A stretch of 12,673 nt of DNA from Actinomycetota bacterium (GTDB lineage: Bacteria > Actinomycetota > Actinomycetes > Nanopelagicales > Nanopelagicaceae). The stretch lies in the NCBI GenBank assembly GCA_009702525.1, contig WLHW01000033.1, positions 1 through 12,673 of the forward strand, read 5' to 3'. Below the pieces are notes generated by a model. That model searched no databases. It was not told the DNA's origin and was given only the letters and a program-made list of their open reading frames with translations. Below, one piece after another: positions 7,056 through 12,673 of the stretch (position 1 is the stretch's first letter; each line of letters opens with the position of its first letter). The position numbers and the translations under genes were made by a program.

Positions 7056-7067
7056 TAGGCTCATCCC
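7056..7067 (+). promoter_or_regulatory. Leaderless-type promoter of the xseA-xseB-fum operon
   Basis: TAGGCT (7056-7061) is followed by exactly six bases (CATCCC) and the xseA ATG at 7068. There is no ribosome binding site in the 25-bp spacer. Any -35 contacts for this promoter would have to fall inside the ispH coding sequence. Confidence 0.6.
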
Positions 7068-8276
7068 ATGTTCGAAACTTCAAGTGAGACCCCAGCATCG
7101 GTTCGGGTAGTTACTGAAGCCATTAAAGAGTACGTCGATCGCTTGGGCCCAATTTGGGTAGAGGGTGAAATCAGCGAACTTAATGAACGCAGCGGCATGA
7201 TGGCCTTTATTCGCCTGCGTGATCCCAGCGTAGATATGTCGTTATCGGTCATGTGTCACAAATCAGTGATCGCTGCCGCCCAACCTCTGCCGCCCAATGC
7301 ACGCGTAGTTTTATATGCAAAGCCATCCTGGTATACAAAAAATGGTTCGCTCACATTATCTGCACGTGAAATTCGACAAGTAGGAGTTGGTGAATTATTA
7401 GCTCGCCTTGAAGCGCTCAAATCGCTGCTGGCCGATGAAGGTCTCTTTGATTTTGACCGAAAAGTTGATCTTCCGCTGCTGCCAAAAAAAGTTGGTTTGA
7501 TCTGCGGACGCAACACTGATGCTGAAAAAGATGTCGTTGAGAATGCCAAGCGCCGCTGGCCTAACGTTGTCTTTGAAATCCGCGAAGTCACAGTGCAAGG
7601 CGCCGCAGCCGTTACCGAAGTATCGGCCGCTTTGAGTGAGCTGGAAGCCGATCCCGATGTTGAGGTCATTGTTATTACACGCGGCGGCGGATCTTTTGAA
7701 GATCTACTGCCATTTAGTGATGAAGGCTTAGTCCGCTTAGCTGCATCGTGTACAACCCCGATTGTTAGCGCAATTGGCCACGAAAAAGATTCACCACTAC
7801 TAGATCTAGTTGCAGATTTTCGAGCATCAACGCCGACTGATGCTGCCAAAAATATTGTGCCCGATATTGCTGAAGAGATTGACATGATTCAGGCTCTACG
7901 TGATCGTGCCCGCAGAAAAGTTAGCACCATGATTGAGTTAGAACAGAGTCGAATTATTAATCTGAGTGATCGTCCAGTTATGAAAGATCCTCATGTGATT
8001 ATTACAAGTCGGGCAGAGATCATTACTGCCTACCGCCAACGTTCTCATCGCAGTTGTGCTGCGCATGTGAAGTTAGCTAAAGAAGAGTTAGTACAGATTA
8101 AAGCCCGTGTGCGCGCACTGTCTCCGCAAGCAACCCTTGACCGCGGATACTCAGTGGTGCAGTTAGCCAATGGCGATATCGCCCGCGATGCCGCAGCGTT
8201 AAAAACTGGAGATATTCTGCGCCTTCGTTTGGCCAGGGGCGAGACCAATGCCACAGTGACCGCTATGAAGGAGTAG
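7068..8276 (+). CDS. xseA: Exodeoxyribonuclease VII large subunit
   Basis: A complete 402-residue catalytic subunit of exonuclease VII, which degrades single-stranded DNA from both ends to oligonucleotides and works in repair. An N-terminal OB-fold (about 10-103, with IWVEGEISEL and FIRLRD) is followed by the nuclease domain with D155 (GRNTDAEKD), R205 in ITRGGGSFEDLLPF, and H238/D241 in SAIGHEKDSPLLD. These are the residues I recall as essential in E. coli XseA, at the same numbers. A helical region (about 265-345) precedes the C-terminal LSPQATLDRGYSVV segment (351-364), as in other family members. The helical arm is short compared with E. coli, as is common in actinobacteria. First gene of a three-gene operon; the leaderless ATG is chosen because it starts directly at the promoter. 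Confidence 0.97.
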   Translation: MFETSSETPASVRVVTEAIKEYVDRLGPIWVEGEISELNERSGMMAFIRLRDPSVDMSLSVMCHKSVIAAAQPLPPNARVVLYAKPSWYTKNGSLTLSAREIRQVGVGELLARLEALKSLLADEGLFDFDRKVDLPLLPKKVGLICGRNTDAEKDVVENAKRRWPNVVFEIREVTVQGAAAVTEVSAALSELEADPDVEVIVITRGGGSFEDLLPFSDEGLVRLAASCTTPIVSAIGHEKDSPLLDLVADFRASTPTDAAKNIVPDIAEEIDMIQALRDRARRKVSTMIELEQSRIINLSDRPVMKDPHVIITSRAEIITAYRQRSHRSCAAHVKLAKEELVQIKARVRALSPQATLDRGYSVVQLANGDIARDAAALKTGDILRLRLARGETNATVTAMKE

Positions 8277-8285
8277 ATTTAAGCC

Positions 8286-8474
8286 ATGACAGAGAAGAAA
8301 TTGTCCTATGAAGCGGCCCGCGATGAGCTAGCTGAGGTAGTTGCCGCCCTTGAAACTGGCAGTGCAACGTTAGAAGAGTCGCTAAAACTGTGGGAGCGCG
8401 GCGAGGCCTTAGCTGCGATCTGCCAAGAGTGGCTAGATGGTGCTAAAAAGAAACTCGATGCGGTTAAGCCGTAA
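8286..8474 (+). CDS. xseB: Exodeoxyribonuclease VII small subunit
   Basis: A 62-residue helical protein that binds the helical arm of XseA and is needed for active exonuclease VII. The sequence LSYEAARDELAEVVAALETG (about 6-25) and LEESLKLWERGEALAA (28-43) are the standard XseB helices. It is a little shorter than the usual 70-80 residues and ends in a lysine-rich tail. A strong AAGGAG (8268-8273), lying in the last codons of xseA, is twelve bases before the ATG. The gap to xseA is nine bases, so it is co-transcribed with its partner. The next gene begins two bases after its stop. Confidence 0.95.
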   Translation: MTEKKLSYEAARDELAEVVAALETGSATLEESLKLWERGEALAAICQEWLDGAKKKLDAVKP

Positions 8475-8476
8475 CA

Positions 8477-10126
8477 ATGCCCTCTTTTTCCTACTCCGAG
8501 CTTCTGCCCCTTGGTAGCGATAAGACTTCTTATCGCTTGGTAAGTCGCGAAGGCGTGAGCGTTGTAAAACTAGGAGATAAAGAGTTTCTACAGGTAGAAC
8601 CAGAGGCGTTAGAAAAACTCACCGCCGAAGCGATTCACGATATTTCACATTATTTACGCCCTGATCATTTACAACAGTTAGCAAACATCATCGCCGATCC
8701 AGAGGCTTCGGCCAATGATCGCTTTGTGGCCACTGATCTTTTGAAAAATGCAAATATCTCAGCCGGTGGAATCTTGCCGATGTGCCAAGACACTGGCACG
8801 GCTTTGGTCATGGCTAAAAAAGGACAGTACGTTTTAACGACATCAAAAGATGAAGTTGCGATTTCTCAAGGTATCTATGATGCCTATACGAGCTTGAACC
8901 TTCGCTACTCACAGTTGGCGCCTGTAACAACCTGGGATGAGAAAAATACTGGCAACAACCTGCCCGCCCAGATTGAGATCTTTGCAGATAGTGATCATCC
9001 CGACGAGTACAACTTCTTATTTATCGCCAAAGGTGGCGGCAGCGCCAACAAATCATTTCTCTATCAAGAGACTAAGGCGATTTTAAATCCAGCGGTCTTT
9101 ATGTCCTGGCTAGATGAAAAGTTACGTTCTATTGGAACCGCGGCCTGTCCTCCGTATCACTTAGCAATTGTCATCGGCGGTACCAGCGCCGAGCACACCG
9201 TTAAGACCGCCAAGTTAGCCAGTACTAAGTATTTGGATTCACTGCCAACCAGCGGAGATGCAGCAACGGGTCATGGCTTCCGCGATCTAGAGCTTGAGCA
9301 AGAAGTCCTGGAGTTAACTCGCACGTTAGGAATCGGCGCCCAGTTTGGCGGAAAGTATTTCTGTCACGACGTTCGAGTCGTACGTCTGCCTCGTCACGGT
9401 GCATCACTTCCGATCGCTATCGCCGTCTCGTGTTCGGCAGATCGCCAGGCCAAGGCCAAGATCACTAAAGATGGAATCTTCTTAGAAGAGCTCGAACGGG
9501 ATCCAGCACATTTTCTGCCGGAGATAACTGATGAGCATGTAGATGATGACGTCGTGGCTATCGATTTAAATCAGCCTATGGATGATGTGCGTGCCCAGCT
9601 CTCGAAATATCCAGTCAAGACCCGGCTCTCGTTGACCGGAACTCTGGTCGTAGCGCGGGATTTAGCCCATGCCAAAATCAAAGCGGCGATGGATAAGGGT
9701 GAGCCGATGCCTGAGTATCTTAAAAAATACGCGGTGTATTACGCAGGGCCTGCCAAAACTCCGGTCGGATATGCATCGGGCTCCTTTGGTCCAACAACTG
9801 CAGGTCGTATGGATTCATACGTTGATTACTTTCAATCTCAGGGCGGATCATTTGTCATGTTGGCAAAGGGCAATCGTTCTAAGGCCGTGACTGATGCCTG
9901 TAAAAATAATGGCGGCTTTTATTTAGGATCTATTGGCGGACCTGCAGCGAGGTTGGCTCTGGACTGTATTAAAAAAGTGGAAGTTCTAGATTTTGAAGAG
10001 CTAGGAATGGAAGCGGTCTGGAAGATCGATGTTGTAGATTTTCCAGCATTCATCGTTGTCGATGACAAGGGACATGATTTCTACGCAAGTACCTCAACCC
10101 CATTGCGGATTGGAAGTAAGCCTTAA
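8477..10126 (+). CDS. fum: Class I fumarate hydratase ([4Fe-4S])
   Basis: A complete 549-residue one-chain class I fumarase (FumA/FumB type), converting fumarate to L-malate in the TCA cycle. Fe-S ligand cysteines are Cys103 (PMCQDTGTA), Cys224 (AACPPYHLAIVIGGTSAE) and Cys319 (AIAVSCSADRQ), spaced as in E. coli FumA. The N-terminal domain covers about 1-340. The C-terminal beta domain has GTLVVARDLAHAKI (388-401), YYAGPAKTP (421-429) and SFGPTTAGRMDSY (436-448). The cluster type is oxygen-labile, unlike class II FumC. No ribosome binding site is clear; the ATG is two bases after the xseB TAA, so translation probably depends on coupling. It is the last gene of the xseA operon and converges on the transglycosylase gene with 25 bp between stops. 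Other class I hydro-lyase substrates are possible but less likely at this length. Confidence 0.94.
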   Translation: MPSFSYSELLPLGSDKTSYRLVSREGVSVVKLGDKEFLQVEPEALEKLTAEAIHDISHYLRPDHLQQLANIIADPEASANDRFVATDLLKNANISAGGILPMCQDTGTALVMAKKGQYVLTTSKDEVAISQGIYDAYTSLNLRYSQLAPVTTWDEKNTGNNLPAQIEIFADSDHPDEYNFLFIAKGGGSANKSFLYQETKAILNPAVFMSWLDEKLRSIGTAACPPYHLAIVIGGTSAEHTVKTAKLASTKYLDSLPTSGDAATGHGFRDLELEQEVLELTRTLGIGAQFGGKYFCHDVRVVRLPRHGASLPIAIAVSCSADRQAKAKITKDGIFLEELERDPAHFLPEITDEHVDDDVVAIDLNQPMDDVRAQLSKYPVKTRLSLTGTLVVARDLAHAKIKAAMDKGEPMPEYLKKYAVYYAGPAKTPVGYASGSFGPTTAGRMDSYVDYFQSQGGSFVMLAKGNRSKAVTDACKNNGGFYLGSIGGPAARLALDCIKKVEVLDFEELGMEAVWKIDVVDFPAFIVVDDKGHDFYASTSTPLRIGSKP

Positions 10127-10157
10127 CGCTTGATTAGTACCAAACGCTTGATTAGTA
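10125..10157. repeat. 15-bp direct repeat at the fum/transglycosylase junction
   Basis: AACGCTTGATTAGTA occurs at 10125-10139 and again at 10143-10157, an 18-bp period. The first copy overlaps the fum stop codon and the second contains the transglycosylase stop codon. Because 18 is a multiple of three, the duplication provides a second in-frame TAA for the transglycosylase frame, six codons downstream. It fills the convergent spacer, where no intrinsic terminator is seen. Confidence 0.75.
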
Positions 10158-10739
10158 GTAGTGACGCGCCTTGAAGTGCGACCATGCCTTACATGGAGTG
10201 TCATAGCGCATCGTGATGTAGCGAAGTCCCCAACGAATCTGTGTGACTGGGTTCGTGCGCCAATCGCTTCCAACAACACTCATCTTCTCAGCTGGAAGTG
10301 CCTGAGCAATTCCATGGGCACCCGAGCGGTAGTTATGCGCTTTGTAGTTCCAGTGACTCTCTTTAGTCCACAGACTATTAAGACATGAGTACTGGGCGTT
10401 ACTAAAGCCAAACTCATTAACTAAAATTGATTGTGCAACTTGCTTAGCTCCAAAGGGTGTGCGAGCCATCTCAACTTGGCGACTAATGGCCGAGACCAAC
10501 GCTAAGTCACTAGAAAAAAGTGAACCGACAGGTGTAGCTGCCAGGTTAATGGAGCCAAAGAACGCCGCCGGCGTTGTAAGGGGATCGACCTGGGTAGCTA
10601 ATGCAACAGAGTCAGGGCTGATCTCAATCTGGGAGTTCATAGGAAAATCAAGACCGTATGCACTTGGAAGGGCGGTCGAGAGAAAGAGCATCGAGGCAAC
10701 GACACCCCATGTGGCTGCAGACTTATTTTTTATTCTCAC
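10152..10739 (-). CDS. Secreted lytic transglycosylase-like (SLT) protein
   Basis: A 195-residue exported protein. Residues 1-28 form a signal peptide: basic VRIKNK, a hydrophobic core TWGVVASMLFLSTAL, and likely cleavage after SAYG. A low-complexity linker follows (about 30-100), then a lysozyme-like SLT domain. Its probable catalytic Glu127 lies in LWTKESHWN, followed by NYRSGAHGIAQALP (136-149) and a C-terminal SHFKARHYY resembling the WxxHxxxxxWY ends of actinobacterial SLT proteins. Cys119 and Cys183 may form a disulfide. The expected role is cleavage of peptidoglycan glycan strands outside the membrane. I chose the GTG at 10739-10737 because AGGAGG (10747-10752) lies seven bases upstream and the signal peptide then begins correctly. 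A longer frame from the GTG at 10790 would add 17 charged residues and lacks such a site. Confidence 0.85.
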   Translation of the reverse strand: MRIKNKSAATWGVVASMLFLSTALPSAYGLDFPMNSQIEISPDSVALATQVDPLTTPAAFFGSINLAATPVGSLFSSDLALVSAISRQVEMARTPFGAKQVAQSILVNEFGFSNAQYSCLNSLWTKESHWNYKAHNYRSGAHGIAQALPAEKMSVVGSDWRTNPVTQIRWGLRYITMRYDTPCKAWSHFKARHYY

Positions 10740-10763
10740 CTCATCCCCTCCTCTCACCTCATC
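10734..10763. repeat. 12-bp direct repeat over the transglycosylase start
   Basis: On the minus strand GATGAGGTGAGA occurs twice (10734-10745 and 10752-10763) with an 18-bp period, surrounding the AGGAGG ribosome binding site. Each copy carries an in-frame GTG, so there are two potential starts six codons apart. Only the downstream one has an optimally spaced Shine-Dalgarno. Confidence 0.75.
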
Positions 10764-10985
10764 GCTCGGCCCGTGCGCTATCAGCCTCACTAAAAGGCTC
10801 CATAGCTAACGGGGAATGGCCATAGCCTGTCGGTAGCCACTGACATCGGCAAATCAAATCCCGCTTGAGTCGCAGATTCTCAGGAAAGGCATTGCCTGTG
10901 GATGGGTAAAAGCGCAGGTCAGTAAGGGGAATGTCCGAAATGTACCAAATGTGACTGTGAGATTGATTCTGGGGCGATTGAGCCC
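10740..10985 (-). promoter_or_regulatory. 246-bp leader/intergenic region upstream of the transglycosylase gene
   Basis: This gap between phoH and the transglycosylase gene holds no convincing protein gene. On the minus strand an extended -10-like TGGTACATT (10939-10947) would start a leader of about 190 nt. The leader can form two hairpins: 10825-10850 (GCC and TGTC paired with GACAGGC, two-base bulge) and 10777-10806 (GCTAT with ATAGC enclosing AGCCT with AGGCT). An 18-codon open frame (10790-10846) runs into the second hairpin. No T-run follows any hairpin, so I do not call a phoH terminator. I compared it from memory with the c-di-AMP (ydaO) riboswitch that precedes some actinobacterial wall hydrolases; the key conserved blocks are missing. 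Confidence 0.4.
10777..10806 (-). other. Two-part hairpin close to the transglycosylase ribosome binding site
   Basis: On the minus strand GCTAT (10802-10806) pairs with ATAGC (10777-10781). Inside a small GG/G internal loop, AGCCT pairs with AGGCT, leaving a seven-base loop TTTAGTG. The base of the stem is about 25 bases from AGGAGG. Stability was judged by eye only. Confidence 0.45.
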
Positions 10986-12302
10986 TTATCCAGCTATGGG
11001 GCCTTCCAACATCTCGGTCACCAAAGCGGCGATCGGCGAGCGCTCGCTGCGAGTCAAGGTCACATGGGCAAAGAGAGGATGACCTTTCAATGTTTCAACG
11101 ACTGCGACCACACCATCGTGACGACCAACCCGCAAGTTATCGCGCTGAGCGACGTCGTGAGTCAAGATGACCCGGGAGCCCTGCCCGATGCGAGAGAGCA
11201 CCGTGAGTAAAACTCCTCGTTCAAGAGATTGTGCTTCATCGACGATTACAAATGAGTCATGCAAAGAACGGCCGCGGATATGAGTCAACGGTAAAACTTC
11301 AATCAGACCCCGATCAACGATCTCATCGATGACGGCCTGACTAACAAGTGCACCTAAAGTGTCAAAGACCGCTTGGGCCCAAGGCGACATCTTCTCGCCC
11401 TCGCTGCCAGGTAAGTAGCCCAGCTCTTGTCCACCGACTGGATAGAGCGGTCTGAAGATAACGACCTTCTTATGCACCCTCTTCTCCATAACCGCTTCAA
11501 GCCCAGCGCATAAAGCGAGCGCCGACTTTCCAGTTCCGGCGCGACCACCGAGAGAGACGATGCCGATGGAATCATCTAGAAGCAAATCCAGGGCAACCCG
11601 CTGTTCGGCGCTGCGACCATGCAGACCAAAAGCGCTGCGATCACCGCGAACCAGTTGAAGTTGTTTGTCTGCAGTTACCCGAGCCAGAGCACTGCCGCGT
11701 TCGGAGTGCAGAACGATTCCAGTGTGGACAGGAAGTTGATGGGCGACTTCATGGTCGGCGCGATCACCAGAATATAAATCATCGATCACTTGGGAGCCGA
11801 CATCGAGTTCAACGATTCCAGTCCAACCGCTGTTGGAGACGAGCTCGGCTAGATACTCCTGGGCCTCAACGCCAACCGAAGATGCTTTGACGCGAAGCGG
11901 TAAATCTTTAGTAACGAGTACGACATCTTTACCATCGCCCATCAAGTTTTTTGCAATCGCCAGGATGCGCGAATCATTGGTGCCATCGCGCAAAAAGCCC
12001 TGGGGCAAAGTCGAGAGGTCGGTGTGATTGAGTTCAACTGAGAGCGTTCCGCCTTCAGGGGTCACAGTCAGCGCCTTATCAAGACGGCCATGGGTAAGGC
12101 GTAGATCATCAAGGGCTCGAAGGGCGGCCCGGGCAAAATAGCCAAGCTCTGGGTGGTCGCGTTTGGTCTCTAATTCACCAATAACTGCAATAGGAATAAT
12201 GACTTCATGCTCTGCAAACTTATAGAGCGCGCCAGGGTCAGCCAGTAAAACACTGGTATCTAATACAAAGGTCTTCTTACCGTTTTGACTCTTAGAAGCC
12301 AA
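10986..12302 (-). CDS. phoH: PIN domain-PhoH ATPase fusion (PhoH2-type)
   Basis: A complete 438-residue two-domain protein. An N-terminal PIN ribonuclease domain (about 10-155) carries D15 (VLDTSVLL), E43 (VIGELETKRD), D110 (TNDSRILAIA) and D133 (VTKDLPLRVKA) as likely metal-binding acids. A PhoH-type P-loop ATPase (about 225-435) follows, with Walker A GRAGTGKS (253-260), Walker B VIVDEAQSL (352-360) and LTHDVAQRDN (380-389). PhoH2 proteins of mycobacteria are reported to couple RNA unwinding with RNA cleavage; the physiological role is unclear. The start is TTG at 12302-12300: GAGGAG (12311-12316) lies eight bases upstream, and no ATG or GTG precedes the PIN domain at a suitable place. It lies between the isoprenyl transferase and transglycosylase genes on the same strand, with gaps of 125 and 246 bp. 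No small antitoxin-like gene precedes it. Confidence 0.94.
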   Translation of the reverse strand: MASKSQNGKKTFVLDTSVLLADPGALYKFAEHEVIIPIAVIGELETKRDHPELGYFARAALRALDDLRLTHGRLDKALTVTPEGGTLSVELNHTDLSTLPQGFLRDGTNDSRILAIAKNLMGDGKDVVLVTKDLPLRVKASSVGVEAQEYLAELVSNSGWTGIVELDVGSQVIDDLYSGDRADHEVAHQLPVHTGIVLHSERGSALARVTADKQLQLVRGDRSAFGLHGRSAEQRVALDLLLDDSIGIVSLGGRAGTGKSALALCAGLEAVMEKRVHKKVVIFRPLYPVGGQELGYLPGSEGEKMSPWAQAVFDTLGALVSQAVIDEIVDRGLIEVLPLTHIRGRSLHDSFVIVDEAQSLERGVLLTVLSRIGQGSRVILTHDVAQRDNLRVGRHDGVVAVVETLKGHPLFAHVTLTRSERSPIAALVTEMLEGPIAG

Positions 12303-12427
12303 TGGCTGAGCTCCTCGATTTAAGTTGTACTAGTTGGGACCTGCTTCGGATATGAAAAAGGTAGAACTAGTTGCCTCAAAGTAGGTCGCGACACGCGAAC
12401 CACTTTTGTTAAATCTTGAAGAACTAA
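12303..12427. other. Intergenic region between the isoprenyl transferase and phoH genes
   Basis: These 125 bp contain a strong hairpin (12378-12406), two copies of ACTAGTTG (12329-12336 and 12366-12373) and the phoH ribosome binding site. I could not settle on a -10 for phoH; TACCTT on the minus strand (revcomp at about 12357-12362) is the best of several weak candidates. No gene is supported. Confidence 0.4.
12378..12406 (-). terminator. Long hairpin after the isoprenyl transferase gene, possible terminator
   Basis: On the minus strand AAAGTGGTTCGCG pairs with CGCGACCTACTTT around a TGT loop: 13 positions with one G-T wobble and one mismatch. It begins about 22 bases after the isoprenyl transferase stop. 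The 3' side continues only as ACTTTGAGG, so the U-run needed for a classical minus-strand terminator is weak. On the plus strand it is followed by TTTTGTT, but no plus-strand gene needs terminating here. Confidence 0.45.
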
Positions 12428-12673
12428 TCAGGAACCAAAACGTCGTTGACGCAGCGAGTATGCACGCAAGGCACGTAAAAAATCGACACGGCGAAAATCT
12501 GGCCAGTAAGCCTCGCAAAAATAGAACTCGGATGACGCGCTCTGCCACAACATAAATCCGCCAAGACGTTGTTCTCCTGATGTTCGAATTAAAAGTTCAG
12601 GATCTGGCTGACCGGCAGTGTAAAGAAACTTTGAAATATCCTCACTTGAAAGGGCTGAGCTGGCCTGACTCAG
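12428..12673 (-). CDS. Isoprenyl (cis-prenyl) transferase, C-terminal part (cut by window edge)
   Basis: Minus-strand translation of these 246 bases gives the last 81 residues and a TGA stop at 12430-12428. The sequence has the UppS-family signature LIRTSGEQRLGGFMLWQ (28-44 of the fragment), SEFYFCEAYWPDFRRVDF (48-65) and a tail ending RRFGS. These blocks hold the IPP-binding Arg-x-x-x-Glu-Gln-Arg region and the Trp-Pro-Asp-Phe motif. The enzyme condenses isopentenyl diphosphate onto an allylic diphosphate with cis geometry, making a lipid carrier or its precursor for wall synthesis. TAGQPDPELLIRTSGEQRL and the proximity to phoH resemble the Rv1086 type of actinobacterial enzyme (reported Z-farnesyl diphosphate synthase) as I remember it. 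The chain-length-determining residues are outside the window, so product length is unknown and I give no uppS symbol. Confidence 0.9.
   Translation of the reverse strand: MSQASSALSSEDISKFLYTAGQPDPELLIRTSGEQRLGGFMLWQSASSEFYFCEAYWPDFRRVDFLRALRAYSLRQRRFGS

Noticed and set aside
7256..7885. 209-residue frame antisense to xseA
   Set aside because: Serine- and threonine-rich low-information translation, fully inside a gene with all catalytic motifs intact; an antisense shadow.
10740..10790. Longer transglycosylase start at GTG 10790
   Set aside because: It would put 17 polar residues before the signal peptide and has no Shine-Dalgarno, while the GTG at 10739 has AGGAGG at seven bases.
10459..10809. 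116-residue plus-strand frame opposite the transglycosylase gene
   Set aside because: It has no family-like motifs and no ribosome binding site, and lies over the SLT gene and its leader; a shadow frame.
10740..10985. Possible c-di-AMP (ydaO-type) riboswitch upstream of the transglycosylase gene
   Set aside because: The leader contains CCCCGTTAGCTATGG, loosely like the CCCGNCAGCTAACCTCG block, but the GGGGGAACC and GGGGTGAATC blocks and the closing GC stem are absent. The match is probably chance; an Rfam covariance search would settle it.
12330..12548. 72-residue minus-strand reading frame across the prenyl transferase end
   Set aside because: It is in the wrong frame. The overlapping frame ending at 12428 carries the clear cis-prenyl transferase signature.
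1..12673. Mobile element, CRISPR array, tRNA or a defence island
   Set aside because: No transposase, integrase, regularly spaced repeats, terminal inverted repeats or tRNA-like fold was seen. PIN and RmuC nuclease-like genes sit in a conserved housekeeping context, so they are not evidence of a defence system.

Overview
The window looks like a core chromosomal segment of an actinobacterium. The evidence is gene order: ychF, a small DUF6542-like membrane gene, ispH, xseA, xseB, a fumarase, a PIN-PhoH gene and an actinobacterial-type isoprenyl transferase. I recall a similar run of neighbours in Mycobacterium (about Rv1086-Rv1112) and Streptomyces. By eye the base composition is only moderate in G+C. 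Together with very tight gene spacing and many leaderless-type starts, this suggests a streamlined lineage such as the freshwater acI/Nanopelagicales group. That placement is inference. I see no mobile element, CRISPR array, tRNA, rRNA or defence island.

Layout. At the left edge is the 5' end of typA/bipA on the minus strand. Next is mmsA, a CoA-acylating (methyl)malonate-semialdehyde dehydrogenase on the minus strand. It is divergent from a class III omega-amino-acid aminotransferase on the plus strand, and the two plausibly form a beta-alanine-type catabolic module. The aminotransferase meets ychF tail to tail with one base between stops. ychF is divergent from rmuC, which abuts a four-helix membrane gene. 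That gene meets ispH tail to tail with no base between stops. ispH and xseA are divergent across only 25 bp. An xseA-xseB-fum operon follows. fum converges on a secreted lytic transglycosylase-like gene on the minus strand. Upstream of it on the same strand are a PIN-PhoH ATPase gene and the 3' end of an isoprenyl transferase gene.

Functions are mostly housekeeping: translation and ribosome-associated GTPase/ATPase (TypA, YchF), DNA repair nucleases (exonuclease VII, RmuC), isoprenoid and cell-envelope supply (IspH, cis-prenyl transferase, transglycosylase), the TCA cycle (fumarase), RNA metabolism (PhoH) and amino-acid-derived carbon use (MmsA plus aminotransferase).

The most informative non-coding signal is promoter and start architecture. 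Several divergent genes have a -10-like hexamer exactly 6 nt upstream of an ATG, the arrangement of leaderless transcripts. Genes with GTG or TTG starts instead have Shine-Dalgarno sequences. The ispH/xseA spacer packs two such promoters into a 25-bp near-palindrome. The transglycosylase gene has a long, hairpin-forming leader, and in-frame 18-bp-period duplications lie at both of its ends. I found no clearly new multi-gene system.
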